Notes: generated by a model not told the origin, from the letters alone. Positions 28,448-36,399 are shown, numbered from the stretch's first letter. The stretch is DNA of 64,000 nucleotides from JBBQUN01 sp963698395 (GCA_963698395.1 CAVOQQ010000004.1:248001-312000), one strand, 5' to 3'. Numbers and translations are program-made.

Positions 28448-28975
28448 ATGACATCACGAACCGTGTTGGATCCAACCGCAGGCAAGGTGGCGCAGTCCGT
28501 CGAGCCGGCGGCACGTCTCGCATCACTCGACGGCAAGACCGTCGGGCTGCTCAACATCTCGAAGCCTCGGGGCGACAAGTTCCTCGACCGAATCGAGGCT
28601 CACCTCGTCGAAGCCGGGGCAACGGTCAAGCGCTACGCCAAGCCCACCTTCACCAAACCCGCACCGGTCGATCTTCGCCACGAGATCGCCACCAACTGCG
28701 ATGCGGTGATCGAAGCACTCGCCGATTGAGGCAGCTGCACGTCGTGCAGTGTGCACGACATCGCCGACCTCGAGCGCCGCGGCGTTCCCGGGGTCTTCGT
28801 TGCCAGCTCGGTCTTCGTCGACGCCGCTCAGACCCAGGGTCTGGCCATCGGCTTCCAGCCCGAGCGTTTGTTCGTTCCGCATCCGATCCAGGATCGCACC
28901 GACGAGGAGATGGCAGCCATGGCCGATGACGCCGTCGCTGCGCTCATCGCTCGCATCGCCCTGCTCGCCGACTGA
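28448..28975 (+). CDS. UGSC-family selenoprotein, in-frame TGA read as selenocysteine (codon 94)
   Basis: Reading from ATG 28448 (GGGGG ribosome site 7 bp before), the frame meets TGA at 28727-28729 and continues in the same frame to TGA 28973. The result is 175 residues. Around the stop the protein reads EALAD-U-GSCTSCSVHD, the U-G-S-C signature of the UGSC selenoprotein family known from marine metagenomes. The downstream part (FVASSVFVDAAQTQGLAIGF) has normal coding character. A perfect hairpin lies 19 nt after the TGA. CxxC follows at 97-100. Without selenocysteine insertion only 93 residues would be made. No sel genes are in this window. Confidence 0.85.
28741..28759 (+). promoter_or_regulatory. 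SECIS-like hairpin downstream of the selenocysteine TGA
   Basis: GTCGTGCA-GTG-TGCACGAC is a perfect 8-bp stem with a 3-nt loop (or 7 bp with loop AGTGT). The loop begins 19 nt after the TGA. Bacterial SECIS elements sit inside the coding region just after the UGA, with the apical loop about 16-37 nt away and a G among its first bases, as I recall the published model. An alternative 7-bp hairpin CTGCACG-T-CGTGCAG at 28735-28749 overlaps and is mutually exclusive. Confidence 0.62.
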
Positions 28976-29010
28976 TCCTGCTCGCCGACTGATCCTGCTC
29001 GCCGACTGGC
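28960..29010 (+). repeat. 17-bp tandem repeat, three copies, over the selenoprotein stop
   Basis: CCTGCTCGCCGACTGAT occurs at 28960, 28977 and 28994, with the third copy ending GGC. The first copy encodes the last residues and the stop of the selenoprotein; the others are 3' untranslated. Because 17 is not a multiple of three, each extra unit adds a TGA in a new frame. Probably slippage or recent duplication. Confidence 0.85.
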
Positions 29011-29029
29011 CCTGTTCTCCGGCCGACCG

Positions 29030-29887
29030 TCAGGGCAGTCGGAGCACGCCGTCACAGACGACCGCGAGGCCCTCGCCGATCACCGAGTTGGCGACGGCCT
29101 CGGCGCGTGCAGCGTCGTTCGGCCAACCCATCACCGCGGCCAGGTCGTCCCCGGCCACCGGACCCTGCCGGAGCGCGTCGATGAGCCGGCCCCGCCCCTG
29201 ACGGTCGGAGCCCTCGAACCTCGTCTGACCCTTCGATACGGCGGCCGAGTTCGTCGACGGGTCCGGCAGCGGGCGACCGGCGCGGTGCCACCGACAGGCG
29301 TTGGCCAACGGACAATCGTCACAGCGTGGGCGGGGCCGGCAGCAGAGCGCGCCGACTTCCATCACCGCCTGGTTCCAGGCCCAGCTCTCACCGGCGGGCA
29401 CCAGGGCATCAGCCAGGCGTTGCGCCTCGGCCGGCTTCAACGAGCGACCACCGAGCCGGGCCAGCACCCGTCCGACGTTCGTGTCGAGGACCCCGTCGTC
29501 GAGCTCGAAGGCGAAGACCCGCACCGCTCGAGCGGTGTAGCGCCCGATGCCGGGTAGGGCGAGCAGCGCCGACAAGTCGCTTGGCACCACCCCACCGTGC
29601 TCGTCGGTGATGATCGTCGCTGCGCGATGCAAGTTGAGGGCCCGCCGGTTGTAGCCGAGCCCCTTCCACTCGTCGATCACCTCGCCCGCCGATGATTGCG
29701 CGCACGCCACGGGGGCCGGGAACCGTTCGATGAACCTCGGCAACCGCTCCAAGACCCTCGCGACCTGCGTTTGTTGGAGCATCAGCTCCGAAACCATGAT
29801 CACCCAGGGATCACGAGTCTCCCGCCACGGCAGGTCGCGACCATGTTCGGCGAACCACCCGAGCAGGCTCGCCGATGCGATCGCCAC
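29030..29887 (-). CDS. mutY: A/G-specific adenine DNA glycosylase MutY
   Basis: About 285-residue MutY that removes adenine opposite 8-oxoguanine. Blocks: GRDLPWRETRDPWVIMVSEL with the catalytic Glu in SELMLQQTQVARV, the helix-hairpin-helix LLALPGIGRYTARAVRVFAF followed by the catalytic Asp in DTNVGRVLARLGG, and the [4Fe-4S] motif C-x6-C-x2-C-x5-C in CRPRPRCDDCPLANAC. There is no C-terminal NUDIX-like domain, as in many actinobacterial forms. GTG 29887 is my start; the ORF is open to 30028 but would then overlap the MaoC gene. It converges on the selenoprotein gene. Confidence 0.9.
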   Translation of the reverse strand: MAIASASLLGWFAEHGRDLPWRETRDPWVIMVSELMLQQTQVARVLERLPRFIERFPAPVACAQSSAGEVIDEWKGLGYNRRALNLHRAATIITDEHGGVVPSDLSALLALPGIGRYTARAVRVFAFELDDGVLDTNVGRVLARLGGRSLKPAEAQRLADALVPAGESWAWNQAVMEVGALCCRPRPRCDDCPLANACRWHRAGRPLPDPSTNSAAVSKGQTRFEGSDRQGRGRLIDALRQGPVAGDDLAAVMGWPNDAARAEAVANSVIGEGLAVVCDGVLRLP

Positions 29888-29964
29888 GACCTTGCCGTCC
29901 GGGGTGGTCGACTCCGGACGTGACCCCGGCGGGCCGACCCCTCGAGGCGGGCGAGACGTATCGA

Positions 29965-30477
29965 TCAGTCGGCCCAGATCTCTTCGGTGTAGGGACGCTG
30001 ACGGGCGGGACCGGCGTCGCGCTTCCAAACCATGACCTTGCGCTTGAAATAGCAGACCTCTTCACCACGCTGATTGATGCCCTTGGTCTCGACGCCGACG
30101 ATGCCGCGGTCACCCTTGGAGGACTCGCGCTTGTCGAGCACTCGGGTCTCGGCGTAGATCGTGTCGCCGTGGAACGTCGGCATCGAGTGCTTGAGGGTCT
30201 CGATCTCGAGATTGGCGATGGCCGCACCCGACACATCGGGCACGCTCATGCCGAGGACCAGCGAGTAGACCAGGTTGCCGACCACGACGTTCTTGCCGTG
30301 CACGGTCTCGTTCTCGGCGAACCACCGATTGGTGTGGAGCGGATGATGATTCATCGTGATCATGCAGAAGAGATGGTCATCGGCTTCGGTGATGGTCTTG
30401 CCCGGCCAGTGCTTGTAGATGTCACCGACCTCGAAGTCCTCGAGGTAGCGGCCGAAGGGGCGGTCATGCACAGTCAT
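29965..30477 (-). CDS. MaoC-family dehydratase
   Basis: 170-residue hotdog-fold MaoC-like dehydratase, possibly a mesaconyl/itaconyl-CoA hydratase relative. Family blocks: GRYLEDFEVGDIYKHWPGKTI, ADDHLFCMITMNHHPLHTNR with the catalytic Asp/His pair, and FHGDTIYAETRVLDKRESS. It hydrates an enoyl-CoA. It precedes mutY on the same strand and is divergent from the acyl-CoA dehydrogenase gene, whose product would supply enoyl-CoA. Confidence 0.88.
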   Translation of the reverse strand: MTVHDRPFGRYLEDFEVGDIYKHWPGKTITEADDHLFCMITMNHHPLHTNRWFAENETVHGKNVVVGNLVYSLVLGMSVPDVSGAAIANLEIETLKHSMPTFHGDTIYAETRVLDKRESSKGDRGIVGVETKGINQRGEEVCYFKRKVMVWKRDAGPARQRPYTEEIWAD

Positions 30478-30824
30478 GGAATCTCCTGAGATCACGTGTC
30501 GTTCGGGGAGCGCAACGGCGGTGCAGCGTAGGTGGCCGTTCATGGTCGGCGCCACCTGCAGCGCCGCATCGATGTCGCGAATCGTCGACAACCCTCGTCA
30601 GGCGCCCGCCATGAGATCGCCACCAACCGCTGCATGGCGTCGTCCTCATCGTCAGAACGACAACTGGAACGAGCATTCCCGGACGTCGCGGTCCATCGCA
30701 GGGTCCCCCGACCGTGATATCGAACGTGATGCAGACCGTGATGCAGACCGTGATGCAGACCGTGATAGGGAGCGACCGGTCTCCCATTCGCCGCTGGCCG
30801 AACGATCGCTCTACCATCATCGCC
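30478..30824. other. divergent intergenic region (347 bp) between MaoC and acyl-CoA dehydrogenase
   Basis: No convincing gene. It must hold the promoters of both divergent genes. The only structure I see is the 12-bp tandem repeat at 30725-30766 and a weak GGTGGC/GCCACC inverted repeat at about 30531-30556. Open frames here extend the neighbouring genes upstream but look non-coding. Confidence 0.6.
30725..30766 (+). repeat. 12-bp tandem repeat, 3.5 copies
   Basis: CGTGATGCAGAC repeats at 30725, 30737 and 30749, with a partial copy at 30761. It lies 59-100 bp upstream of the acyl-CoA dehydrogenase ATG, in the promoter/leader region. Each unit contains GTGATG, so the ORF could formally start in it (MQTV repeated), but coding character begins only at 30825. 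Confidence 0.85.
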
Positions 30825-32423
30825 ATGACGACTCCAGATCTACAGGACGCCGCCAACGCCATCGCTGTGGCGGGCGACGTGATCAACACGGCCATCCGCA
30901 ACCTCGCCGAGACCAGTTCGGTCGACGCCGACCAGGTGCTGGCCTACGACATCGCCCATGCCACCGCTGCGGTGCAGACGGCGAAGGCCATGCTCGACTA
31001 CGGCGCCAAGGGTGAGATCGAGGCCAAGCTGACCTGCGTGTTCGCGGCCGATGCGATCGCCGATCTCGGCGGCAAGCTCTGGGGCCGAGAGGCTGCCTGG
31101 GGTGTCGAACCGACCGCCCTCGACGCCACCCGCCCGTTCGTGTCCGTCTGGCGCGATGCCGCCACGCTCGCCTCGCTGGCCGGTGAGGCCGGTCCTCGCC
31201 ACCTCGATCAGGACTTCGAGCTCGTGCAGGACACCTTCCGCCGCTTCGGCGCCGAGGTCATCGCCCCGCGAGCCGAGCACATCCACCGCTTCAACGAAGA
31301 CATCCCCGAGGAAATCATCTCCGGCCTGGCCGAGATCGGCGTCTTCGGTCTGTCGATCCCCGAGGAGTTCGGTGGCTTCGCCGGAGGCGGCGAGTCCGAC
31401 TACTACGGCATGGTGATCGCCACCGAGGAGCTGAGCCGGGCATCGCTCGGTGCCGGCGGCTCGCTCATCACCCGCCCCGAGATCCTTGCCCGAGCGCTCG
31501 AAGCCGGCGGCACCGAGGAGCAGAAGAACACCTGGCTCCCCCGCCTGGCCAGCGGCGAGATCATGAACGCCGTTGCCGTGACCGAGCCCGATTACGGGTC
31601 CGACGTCGCCAACATCAAGGTCACCGCCACCCGGGGTACCGGTGCCGACGGTACCGAAGGGTGGCACATCAACGGGGTCAAGACCTGGTGCACCTTCGGC
31701 GCCCGGGCCGACGTGCTGATGGTGCTCGCCCGCACCAACCCCGACCGCAGCCTGGGTCACCGTGGCCTGTCCATCTTCATCGTCCCCAAGGACCGAGCCG
31801 ACGGTCACGGGTTCACCCAGACCCAGGAGGGCGGCGGGAAGATGGAAGGCAGCCCGATCGACACGATCGGCTATCGCGGCATGCATTCCTACGAGATCGC
31901 CTTCGACAACTGGTTCGTCCCGGCCGAGAACCTGATCGGGATGGAAGCCGGCGAGGGTCGAGGGTTCTACTACCAGATGGCCGGATTCGAGAACGGTCGT
32001 CTGCAGACCGCGGCCCGAGCCGTCGGGGTCATGCAGGCCGCCTACGAAGCAGCGCTCGACTACGCGGAGAACCGCAAGGTCTTCGGCAGCCCGATCGTCG
32101 ACTACCAGCTCACCCAGGCCAAGCTGACCCGCATGGCGGCGATCATCCAGGCCTCACGGCAGTTCTCCTACGGCGTCGGTGAACTGATGGCCAAGGGCGA
32201 GGGCAAGATGGAAGCCACCCTGATCAAGGCCTATGTCTGCAAGGCTGCCGAGTGGGTCACTCGTGAAGCGCTTCAGATCCACGGCGGCATGGGCTATGCC
32301 GAGGAATACGACGTCAGCCGCTACTTCGTCGACGCCCGAGTGCTCTCGATCTTCGAAGGGGCCGACGAGACGCTCTGCCTGAAGGTCATCGCCCGCTCCC
32401 TGGTCGCCGACGCCACGAGCTGA
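30825..32423 (+). CDS. acyl-CoA dehydrogenase (long form)
   Basis: 532-residue FAD acyl-CoA dehydrogenase with an extra N-terminal helical part of about 110 residues (AMLDYGAKGEIEAKLTCVF). It oxidises an acyl-CoA to a 2-enoyl-CoA. Blocks: IPEEFGGFAGG, AVTEPDYGSDVANIKVTA, NGVKTWCTFGARADV, GYRGMHSYEIAFDNWFVP, GRLQTAARAVGVMQAAYEAAL and QIHGGMGYAEEYDVSRYFVD. The ARFs FEGADETLC near the C-terminus is where the catalytic base usually sits. The start MTTPDLQDAANA at 30825 is chosen because the upstream part is repeat DNA. It ends before a strong terminator. Confidence 0.9.
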   Translation: MTTPDLQDAANAIAVAGDVINTAIRNLAETSSVDADQVLAYDIAHATAAVQTAKAMLDYGAKGEIEAKLTCVFAADAIADLGGKLWGREAAWGVEPTALDATRPFVSVWRDAATLASLAGEAGPRHLDQDFELVQDTFRRFGAEVIAPRAEHIHRFNEDIPEEIISGLAEIGVFGLSIPEEFGGFAGGGESDYYGMVIATEELSRASLGAGGSLITRPEILARALEAGGTEEQKNTWLPRLASGEIMNAVAVTEPDYGSDVANIKVTATRGTGADGTEGWHINGVKTWCTFGARADVLMVLARTNPDRSLGHRGLSIFIVPKDRADGHGFTQTQEGGGKMEGSPIDTIGYRGMHSYEIAFDNWFVPAENLIGMEAGEGRGFYYQMAGFENGRLQTAARAVGVMQAAYEAALDYAENRKVFGSPIVDYQLTQAKLTRMAAIIQASRQFSYGVGELMAKGEGKMEATLIKAYVCKAAEWVTREALQIHGGMGYAEEYDVSRYFVDARVLSIFEGADETLCLKVIARSLVADATS

Positions 32424-32494
32424 GCGCCCTCGAGCCGCCTCCGCTCGATGCCGGCGCCGAGCCGAGAACCACGGCGACGCTCCTCCCTGTTCTC

Positions 32495-32530
32495 GAGAGC
32501 CCATGCGACACTTCTGTCGCATGGGCTCTC
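32495..32530 (+). terminator. 16-bp perfect hairpin, bidirectional terminator
   Basis: GAGAGCCCATGCGACA-CTTC-TGTCGCATGGGCTCTC forms an uninterrupted 16-bp stem with a tetraloop, between the convergent acyl-CoA dehydrogenase and dienelactone hydrolase genes. No long T-tract follows. Stem length and position make transcription termination on both strands the likely role. Confidence 0.7.
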
Positions 32531-32587
32531 CGGTTCGAGGGGTGATGTCGCTCCTGGTCTCCGGTTGCCTCGGCCGAGGACGCTGAC

Positions 32588-33268
32588 TCAGCCGAGGACG
32601 CCGTGGAGGGCATCGAGTGTGCGCTGCCAGGCCAGAGCGGCATGCTCCGCTGAGTACACCTCGGGCCGGGTGTCGTTGAAGAACGCATGCTCGCCGCCCT
32701 CGTAGACGTGATACGTGAAGTCCTTGCCGAGACCTTCGAGCGTCGTTGCGAGCTCGGCGGCCGGCCCCGGACCGAAGTAGTCGTCCTTCTCGGCGATGTG
32801 GGCAACGACCTTGCCCTGGAGCGCCGACCAGTCGGGCTGGGCGTTCTCCCACGGGATCACGCCGTACCACGGCACGGCGACGGCAACGGCGTCGGGACGC
32901 TGGCAGGCGAGCGTGAGGGTGAGGCCTCCGCCCATGCAGAAACCGGTGACACCGATCGAGTCGCTTCCCGATTCGGCTCGCACCAGTTCGATCGCTCCCG
33001 ACAGGTCGTTGGCCGCCCGCCCGAGTTCGAGGGCCATCATCTCCTTGCCGGCCTCGTCGGGCTCGCTGACCACCGTGCCGTGATACAGATCGGGCGCCAG
33101 GGCGACGAACCCTTCGGCTGCGAACCGATCGGTGACGTCCTTGATGTGATCGTTCAGACCCCACCATTCCTGGATGACCACGAGCCCGGGGCCGGTGCCT
33201 CCTTCGGGCCGTGCGAGGTACCCGGTTGCCGTGCTGCCATTGCTTGCGAATTCGACCATTTCTCCCAT
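32588..33268 (-). CDS. dienelactone hydrolase family protein
   Basis: 226-residue alpha/beta hydrolase of the DLH family. The nucleophile is Cys in GVTGFCMGGGLTL, the acid is in IAEKDDYFGP, and the His is in YEGGEHAFFND. The N-terminal GPGLVVIQEWWGLNDHIKDVTDRFA is diagnostic. It opens lactones in aromatic-ring degradation or hydrolyses related esters. ATG 33268 (MGEMVEFASNG) is chosen. It is divergent from the LLM gene, with only 19 bp between starts, so their promoters overlap each other's 5' ends. Confidence 0.9.
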   Translation of the reverse strand: MGEMVEFASNGSTATGYLARPEGGTGPGLVVIQEWWGLNDHIKDVTDRFAAEGFVALAPDLYHGTVVSEPDEAGKEMMALELGRAANDLSGAIELVRAESGSDSIGVTGFCMGGGLTLTLACQRPDAVAVAVPWYGVIPWENAQPDWSALQGKVVAHIAEKDDYFGPGPAAELATTLEGLGKDFTYHVYEGGEHAFFNDTRPEVYSAEHAALAWQRTLDALHGVLG

Positions 33269-33287
33269 GGCATGAAGACTAGGCGCC

Positions 33288-34214
33288 ATGACCACTCGAA
33301 TGCCTGCTGTGTCCCTGGCCGCCGTCCCCGGCCGCCGTCTGTCCACCATCGAACTCGCCAAAGACATCGAGAAACGGGGCTTCTCCGGCATCTACTGTCC
33401 GAGCTTCGGCGACGCCATGGGGCTCTGCCTGAGCATCGCTCACGTCACCGAGCAACTGCACTTCGGTACCTCGATCCAGCCGATCTATCTCCAGCACCCG
33501 GTGGCCTTGGCCACCAGCGCTGCCTATCTCCATGAGGTGTCCGGTGGTCGGTTCCACCTGGGCGTCGGTGTCACGCACGGCCCGGTCATCGATCGCCTGA
33601 GGGTCGCCACCGGCAAGCCGCTGTCCGACATGCGTGAGTACGTCGAGACGATGCGGAAGGTCGGCGAGGGCCAGGGCGGACTGCCGCCCATCACCCTCGC
33701 GACCCTGCGTGACAAGATGGTCCAGCTCTCGGTCGAGCTCGGCGACGGCGCGGTGTGGGCCAATGCCTCGCGTTCGGCCATGGCGCACTCGCTCTCGCTG
33801 ATTCCCGAGGAGCGACGCTCCCCCACCGATCCCGACACCACCCCGTTCTTCGTCGGCAACATGATTCCGACGGTCATCGACGACGACATCGACGCCTGCC
33901 GCGCCCGCAACCGCAAGACCCTGCGCGGCTACGTCGCACTTCCCAACTACCGCAACTACTGGAAGGCTGCGGGCTACGAGGAGGAGATGACCGCCGCCGA
34001 GGTGGCGATGGCCAATGACGACACCGACGCCCTCATGGCCGCCATGACCGATCGCTGGCTCGACGACTGCACCCTTTCGGGTCCGGCCGACCGAGTGCGA
34101 GACGAGATCGAGGCCTGGTTCGAGGCCGGGGTCACGACCCCGATCATCGTGCCCTCGTCGGTCAATGGCGGCCAGAACGTCGCGTTCCAGGAGTTCTTCG
34201 ACCTCTACCGCTGA
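33288..34214 (+). CDS. LLM-class (luciferase-like) oxidoreductase
   Basis: 308-residue TIM-barrel luciferase-like enzyme that uses F420 or FMN. Blocks: RRLSTIELAKDIEKRGFSGI, TSIQPIYLQHPVALATSAAYL, LGVGVTHGPVIDRLRVATGKPL and GPADRVRDEIEAWFEAG. The family is expanded in F420-using actinobacteria. Function is unknown; oxidation of a small organic compound is likely. It converges on the next acyl-CoA dehydrogenase. Confidence 0.88.
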   Translation: MTTRMPAVSLAAVPGRRLSTIELAKDIEKRGFSGIYCPSFGDAMGLCLSIAHVTEQLHFGTSIQPIYLQHPVALATSAAYLHEVSGGRFHLGVGVTHGPVIDRLRVATGKPLSDMREYVETMRKVGEGQGGLPPITLATLRDKMVQLSVELGDGAVWANASRSAMAHSLSLIPEERRSPTDPDTTPFFVGNMIPTVIDDDIDACRARNRKTLRGYVALPNYRNYWKAAGYEEEMTAAEVAMANDDTDALMAAMTDRWLDDCTLSGPADRVRDEIEAWFEAGVTTPIIVPSSVNGGQNVAFQEFFDLYR

Positions 34215-34257
34215 CCACCGGTGACCAAACTCTCGGGTCTCCGTCCGATCCCGTGAT

Positions 34258-34301
34258 AGCTCCGGGGTTCCGTACGCCCAGCCGTACGCAGTCCCGGAGC
34301 T
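34258..34301 (+). terminator. hairpin between convergent LLM and acyl-CoA dehydrogenase genes
   Basis: AGCTCCGGG and CCCGGAGCT form a perfect 9-bp outer stem. Inside it CGTACG and CGTACG pair around CCCAGC, giving a long two-part hairpin. The position 43 bp after the LLM stop and 41 bp after the convergent gene's stop fits a bidirectional terminator. Confidence 0.6.
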
Positions 34302-34342
34302 TCCGGCAATTCGCACGCAGCCCCGAAACCTCGAGACGAATG

Positions 34343-35554
34343 TCAGATGCCCAGTTGGCGGGAGGCGAGGTCTCGCATGATCTCCTCGGAGCCGCCGCCG
34401 ATGGCCTGGACTCGCACCTCGCGGTAGAGCCGCTCGACGGTGTCGCCGCGCAGGTAGCTGGCCCCGCCGAGGATCTGGGCGGCTTCTCGTGCGCAGAACT
34501 CGAACCCGAGCGTGGCGGCGACCTTGGCTTCGGCGATCTCGGCGACCGGGTCGTCGCCCTGGTTGAGGCGCCACGAGAGGAGCTCGAGCCAGGCATGGGT
34601 GGCGTTGATGGTGCGATCCATCTCGACGAGCTTGTGGCGGATCACCTGATGCTGCGAGAGCGACTTGCCGAACGTCTCCCGCTCGTGGGCCCAGGCGAGT
34701 GCTTCGTTGTAGCAGCACCGGGAGAAGGCGACGGACTGGGTGGCGAGGTCGATGCGTTCGGCGTTGAAGTTGTTCACGATGGAGGAGAAACCGGCGTTCT
34801 CCTCGCCGAGGCGGTAGCGCTCGGGTACCCGCACGTCATCGAAGTACAGCGTGGCGGTGTCGGAGGCGAGCCAGCCCATCTTGTCGAGCTTGGTCCGTTC
34901 GAGTCCCGGCGAATCGCCGGGGATCACGATGAGTGAGATCCCTCCCGGCCCGTCGACACCGGTACGCACGGCGGTGGTGAAGTAGTCGGCTCGCATGCCC
35001 GAGGTGATGAAGGTCTTGGAGCCGTTGATGATGTAGTCGTCGCCATCGCGCCGGGCGGTGGTCTTGATCCTGGCCACGTCGGAGCCGCCTGAGGGCTCGG
35101 TGATGGCCAGCGCCGCGATCTTGTCACCCGACTGGCACGGGGTGATCACCTCGGCCTTCACGTCATCGCTGCCGAATTTCTGGACGGGCGGGAGGCCGAT
35201 GTAGTTGGAGAACAACGCAGCAACGACGCCACCGGAGCCCGCCATGCACAGCTCCTCCATGAGCACCATGCGCATCAGGGCATCTCGCTGACCGTGGCCC
35301 CCGTATTCGGCGTCGAAGCCGTCGCCGAAGATCCCGACGGCGCCCGCCTTGTTGTAGAGCTCCCGTGGCACTTCGCCCGCGAGGTCCCACTCGTGGACGT
35401 AGGGCGTCACCTCGTTGGCCGTGAACTGGCGGACCACGTCGCGGTAGGCGGCGTGGTCGTCGGTATAGAACGGGCTCGACACGGTATTTGGCGATCCAGT
35501 GTTTGGCGATCCAGTGTTTGGCGATCCAGTGTTTGGCGACATGGTGTTGATCAT
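34343..35554 (-). CDS. acyl-CoA dehydrogenase with SPNTG-repeat N-terminus
   Basis: 403-residue FAD acyl-CoA dehydrogenase. Blocks: YGGHGQRDALMRMVLMEELC, ALAITEPSGGSDVARIKTTA, NGSKTFITSGMRADYF, MGWLASDTATLYFDDVRVP, ERETFGKSLSQHQVIRHKL and QILGGASYLRGDTVERLYRE. IGGGSEEIMRDLASRQLGI closes it. The N-terminus MINTMSPNTG followed by repeated SPNTG comes from a 15-bp DNA repeat and is disordered. A GTG after the repeat (VSSPFYTDDH, about 35480) would give a normal-length enzyme. It belongs to the general acyl-CoA dehydrogenase group; substrate unknown. Confidence 0.9.
   Translation of the reverse strand: MINTMSPNTGSPNTGSPNTGSPNTVSSPFYTDDHAAYRDVVRQFTANEVTPYVHEWDLAGEVPRELYNKAGAVGIFGDGFDAEYGGHGQRDALMRMVLMEELCMAGSGGVVAALFSNYIGLPPVQKFGSDDVKAEVITPCQSGDKIAALAITEPSGGSDVARIKTTARRDGDDYIINGSKTFITSGMRADYFTTAVRTGVDGPGGISLIVIPGDSPGLERTKLDKMGWLASDTATLYFDDVRVPERYRLGEENAGFSSIVNNFNAERIDLATQSVAFSRCCYNEALAWAHERETFGKSLSQHQVIRHKLVEMDRTINATHAWLELLSWRLNQGDDPVAEIAEAKVAATLGFEFCAREAAQILGGASYLRGDTVERLYREVRVQAIGGGSEEIMRDLASRQLGI
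35487..35546 (+). repeat. 15-bp tandem repeat, four copies, in the acyl-CoA dehydrogenase 5' end
   Basis: TTTGGCGATCCAGTG occurs exactly at 35487, 35502 and 35517, with a divergent fourth copy at 35532. On the minus strand it encodes SPNTG pentapeptides if translation starts at 35554 or 35542. The unit is a multiple of three, so copy-number change would not break the frame. Confidence 0.9.
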
Positions 35555-35598
35555 GACAGAGGGTCGACCTCGCCGGTACTCGATCGAGATCGACGGCG

Positions 35599-36399
35599 CT
35601 ACTTCACCGGTCGCAGCAGTTCCGAGGCGACCGGGGTCGGACTCGGGGGCATCTCGGCAACGAGATGGATGCCGCTCTCGGTGATGACCCGGTCGACCAT
35701 GCCGAGGCCGATGATCTCGGTCGGCGCCAACCACGCCGGCAGGTCGGGGTCGACCGTCCGCTCGACGATGCTCTGGAAGTAGGCCTCGGGGAGGTGTCGA
35801 CCCCGACCGCAGACGAGCCAGACCGGCGTGGCCGTCGCCCGGGCGACGGCGGCTGCAGTGAGCGAGCCGAGCTCGACGAGCGCTGCGGCGTCGCCGACGG
35901 CGGCCGCCTCGATGATCACCAGGTCGCTGGCCTCGATGGCGCCGGCGATGCGTTCGGGATCGATCGATTCGGCCAGTACGTCGGCTCGGTCGAAGCGACC
36001 GACCACCGATCGTGCCTGGCCTTCGATGTCGACCACGAGCACTTCGACGTCGCCCCGTCTCAACAGGCCGGACACGGTTTGGTCGGGCCAGCCGGCGATG
36101 ACGACCCGAGCGCCATCGGGTACTGCAGCGGTCACTTCGCGTGGCGTCGGGTCGTCACGGTGGGCGAAGATGACGTCTCGGGCCACCATCCGGGGGTCGG
36201 TGGCGGTGGCCATGCGGGCAGCGAGGTCCCACAACGGTCCGATTCCTGGTTGCCTGCTCAAGAGGCGTCGAGCGGCCGTGAGGAGCCCGGCCGGTTCACT
36301 GGCGAAAAACCCCAGTGCCGAGGCAGATTCCTGCACCAGGAGTGACGCGTCGGCACCACTTGCTCGAGCGACATACCGCAGCTGTTCGATGGGGTGCAC
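35599..36399 (-). CDS. uncharacterised protein with eIF-2B-alpha-like/Rossmann C-terminal half
   Basis: 266 residues from GTG 36399 (VHPIEQLRYVARASGADASL). The C-terminal half (GARVVIAGWPDQTVSGLL, VEVLVVDIEGQARSVV, ASDLVIIEAAAVGDAAALVE, ATPVWLVCGRGRHLPEAYF) alternates strands and helices like the eIF-2B alpha/beta/delta and ribose-isomerase-like fold. The first half is helical. The match is weak and function is unknown. It is divergent from the thioredoxin-like gene at 36492. Confidence 0.6.
   Translation of the reverse strand: MHPIEQLRYVARASGADASLLVQESASALGFFASEPAGLLTAARRLLSRQPGIGPLWDLAARMATATDPRMVARDVIFAHRDDPTPREVTAAVPDGARVVIAGWPDQTVSGLLRRGDVEVLVVDIEGQARSVVGRFDRADVLAESIDPERIAGAIEASDLVIIEAAAVGDAAALVELGSLTAAAVARATATPVWLVCGRGRHLPEAYFQSIVERTVDPDLPAWLAPTEIIGLGMVDRVITESGIHLVAEMPPSPTPVASELLRPVK

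Noticed and set aside
28727..28729. TGA as an ordinary stop splitting two small genes
   Set aside because: The two halves are in the same frame, the second has no good start of its own, and the junction matches the UGSC signature with a hairpin at the right spacing.
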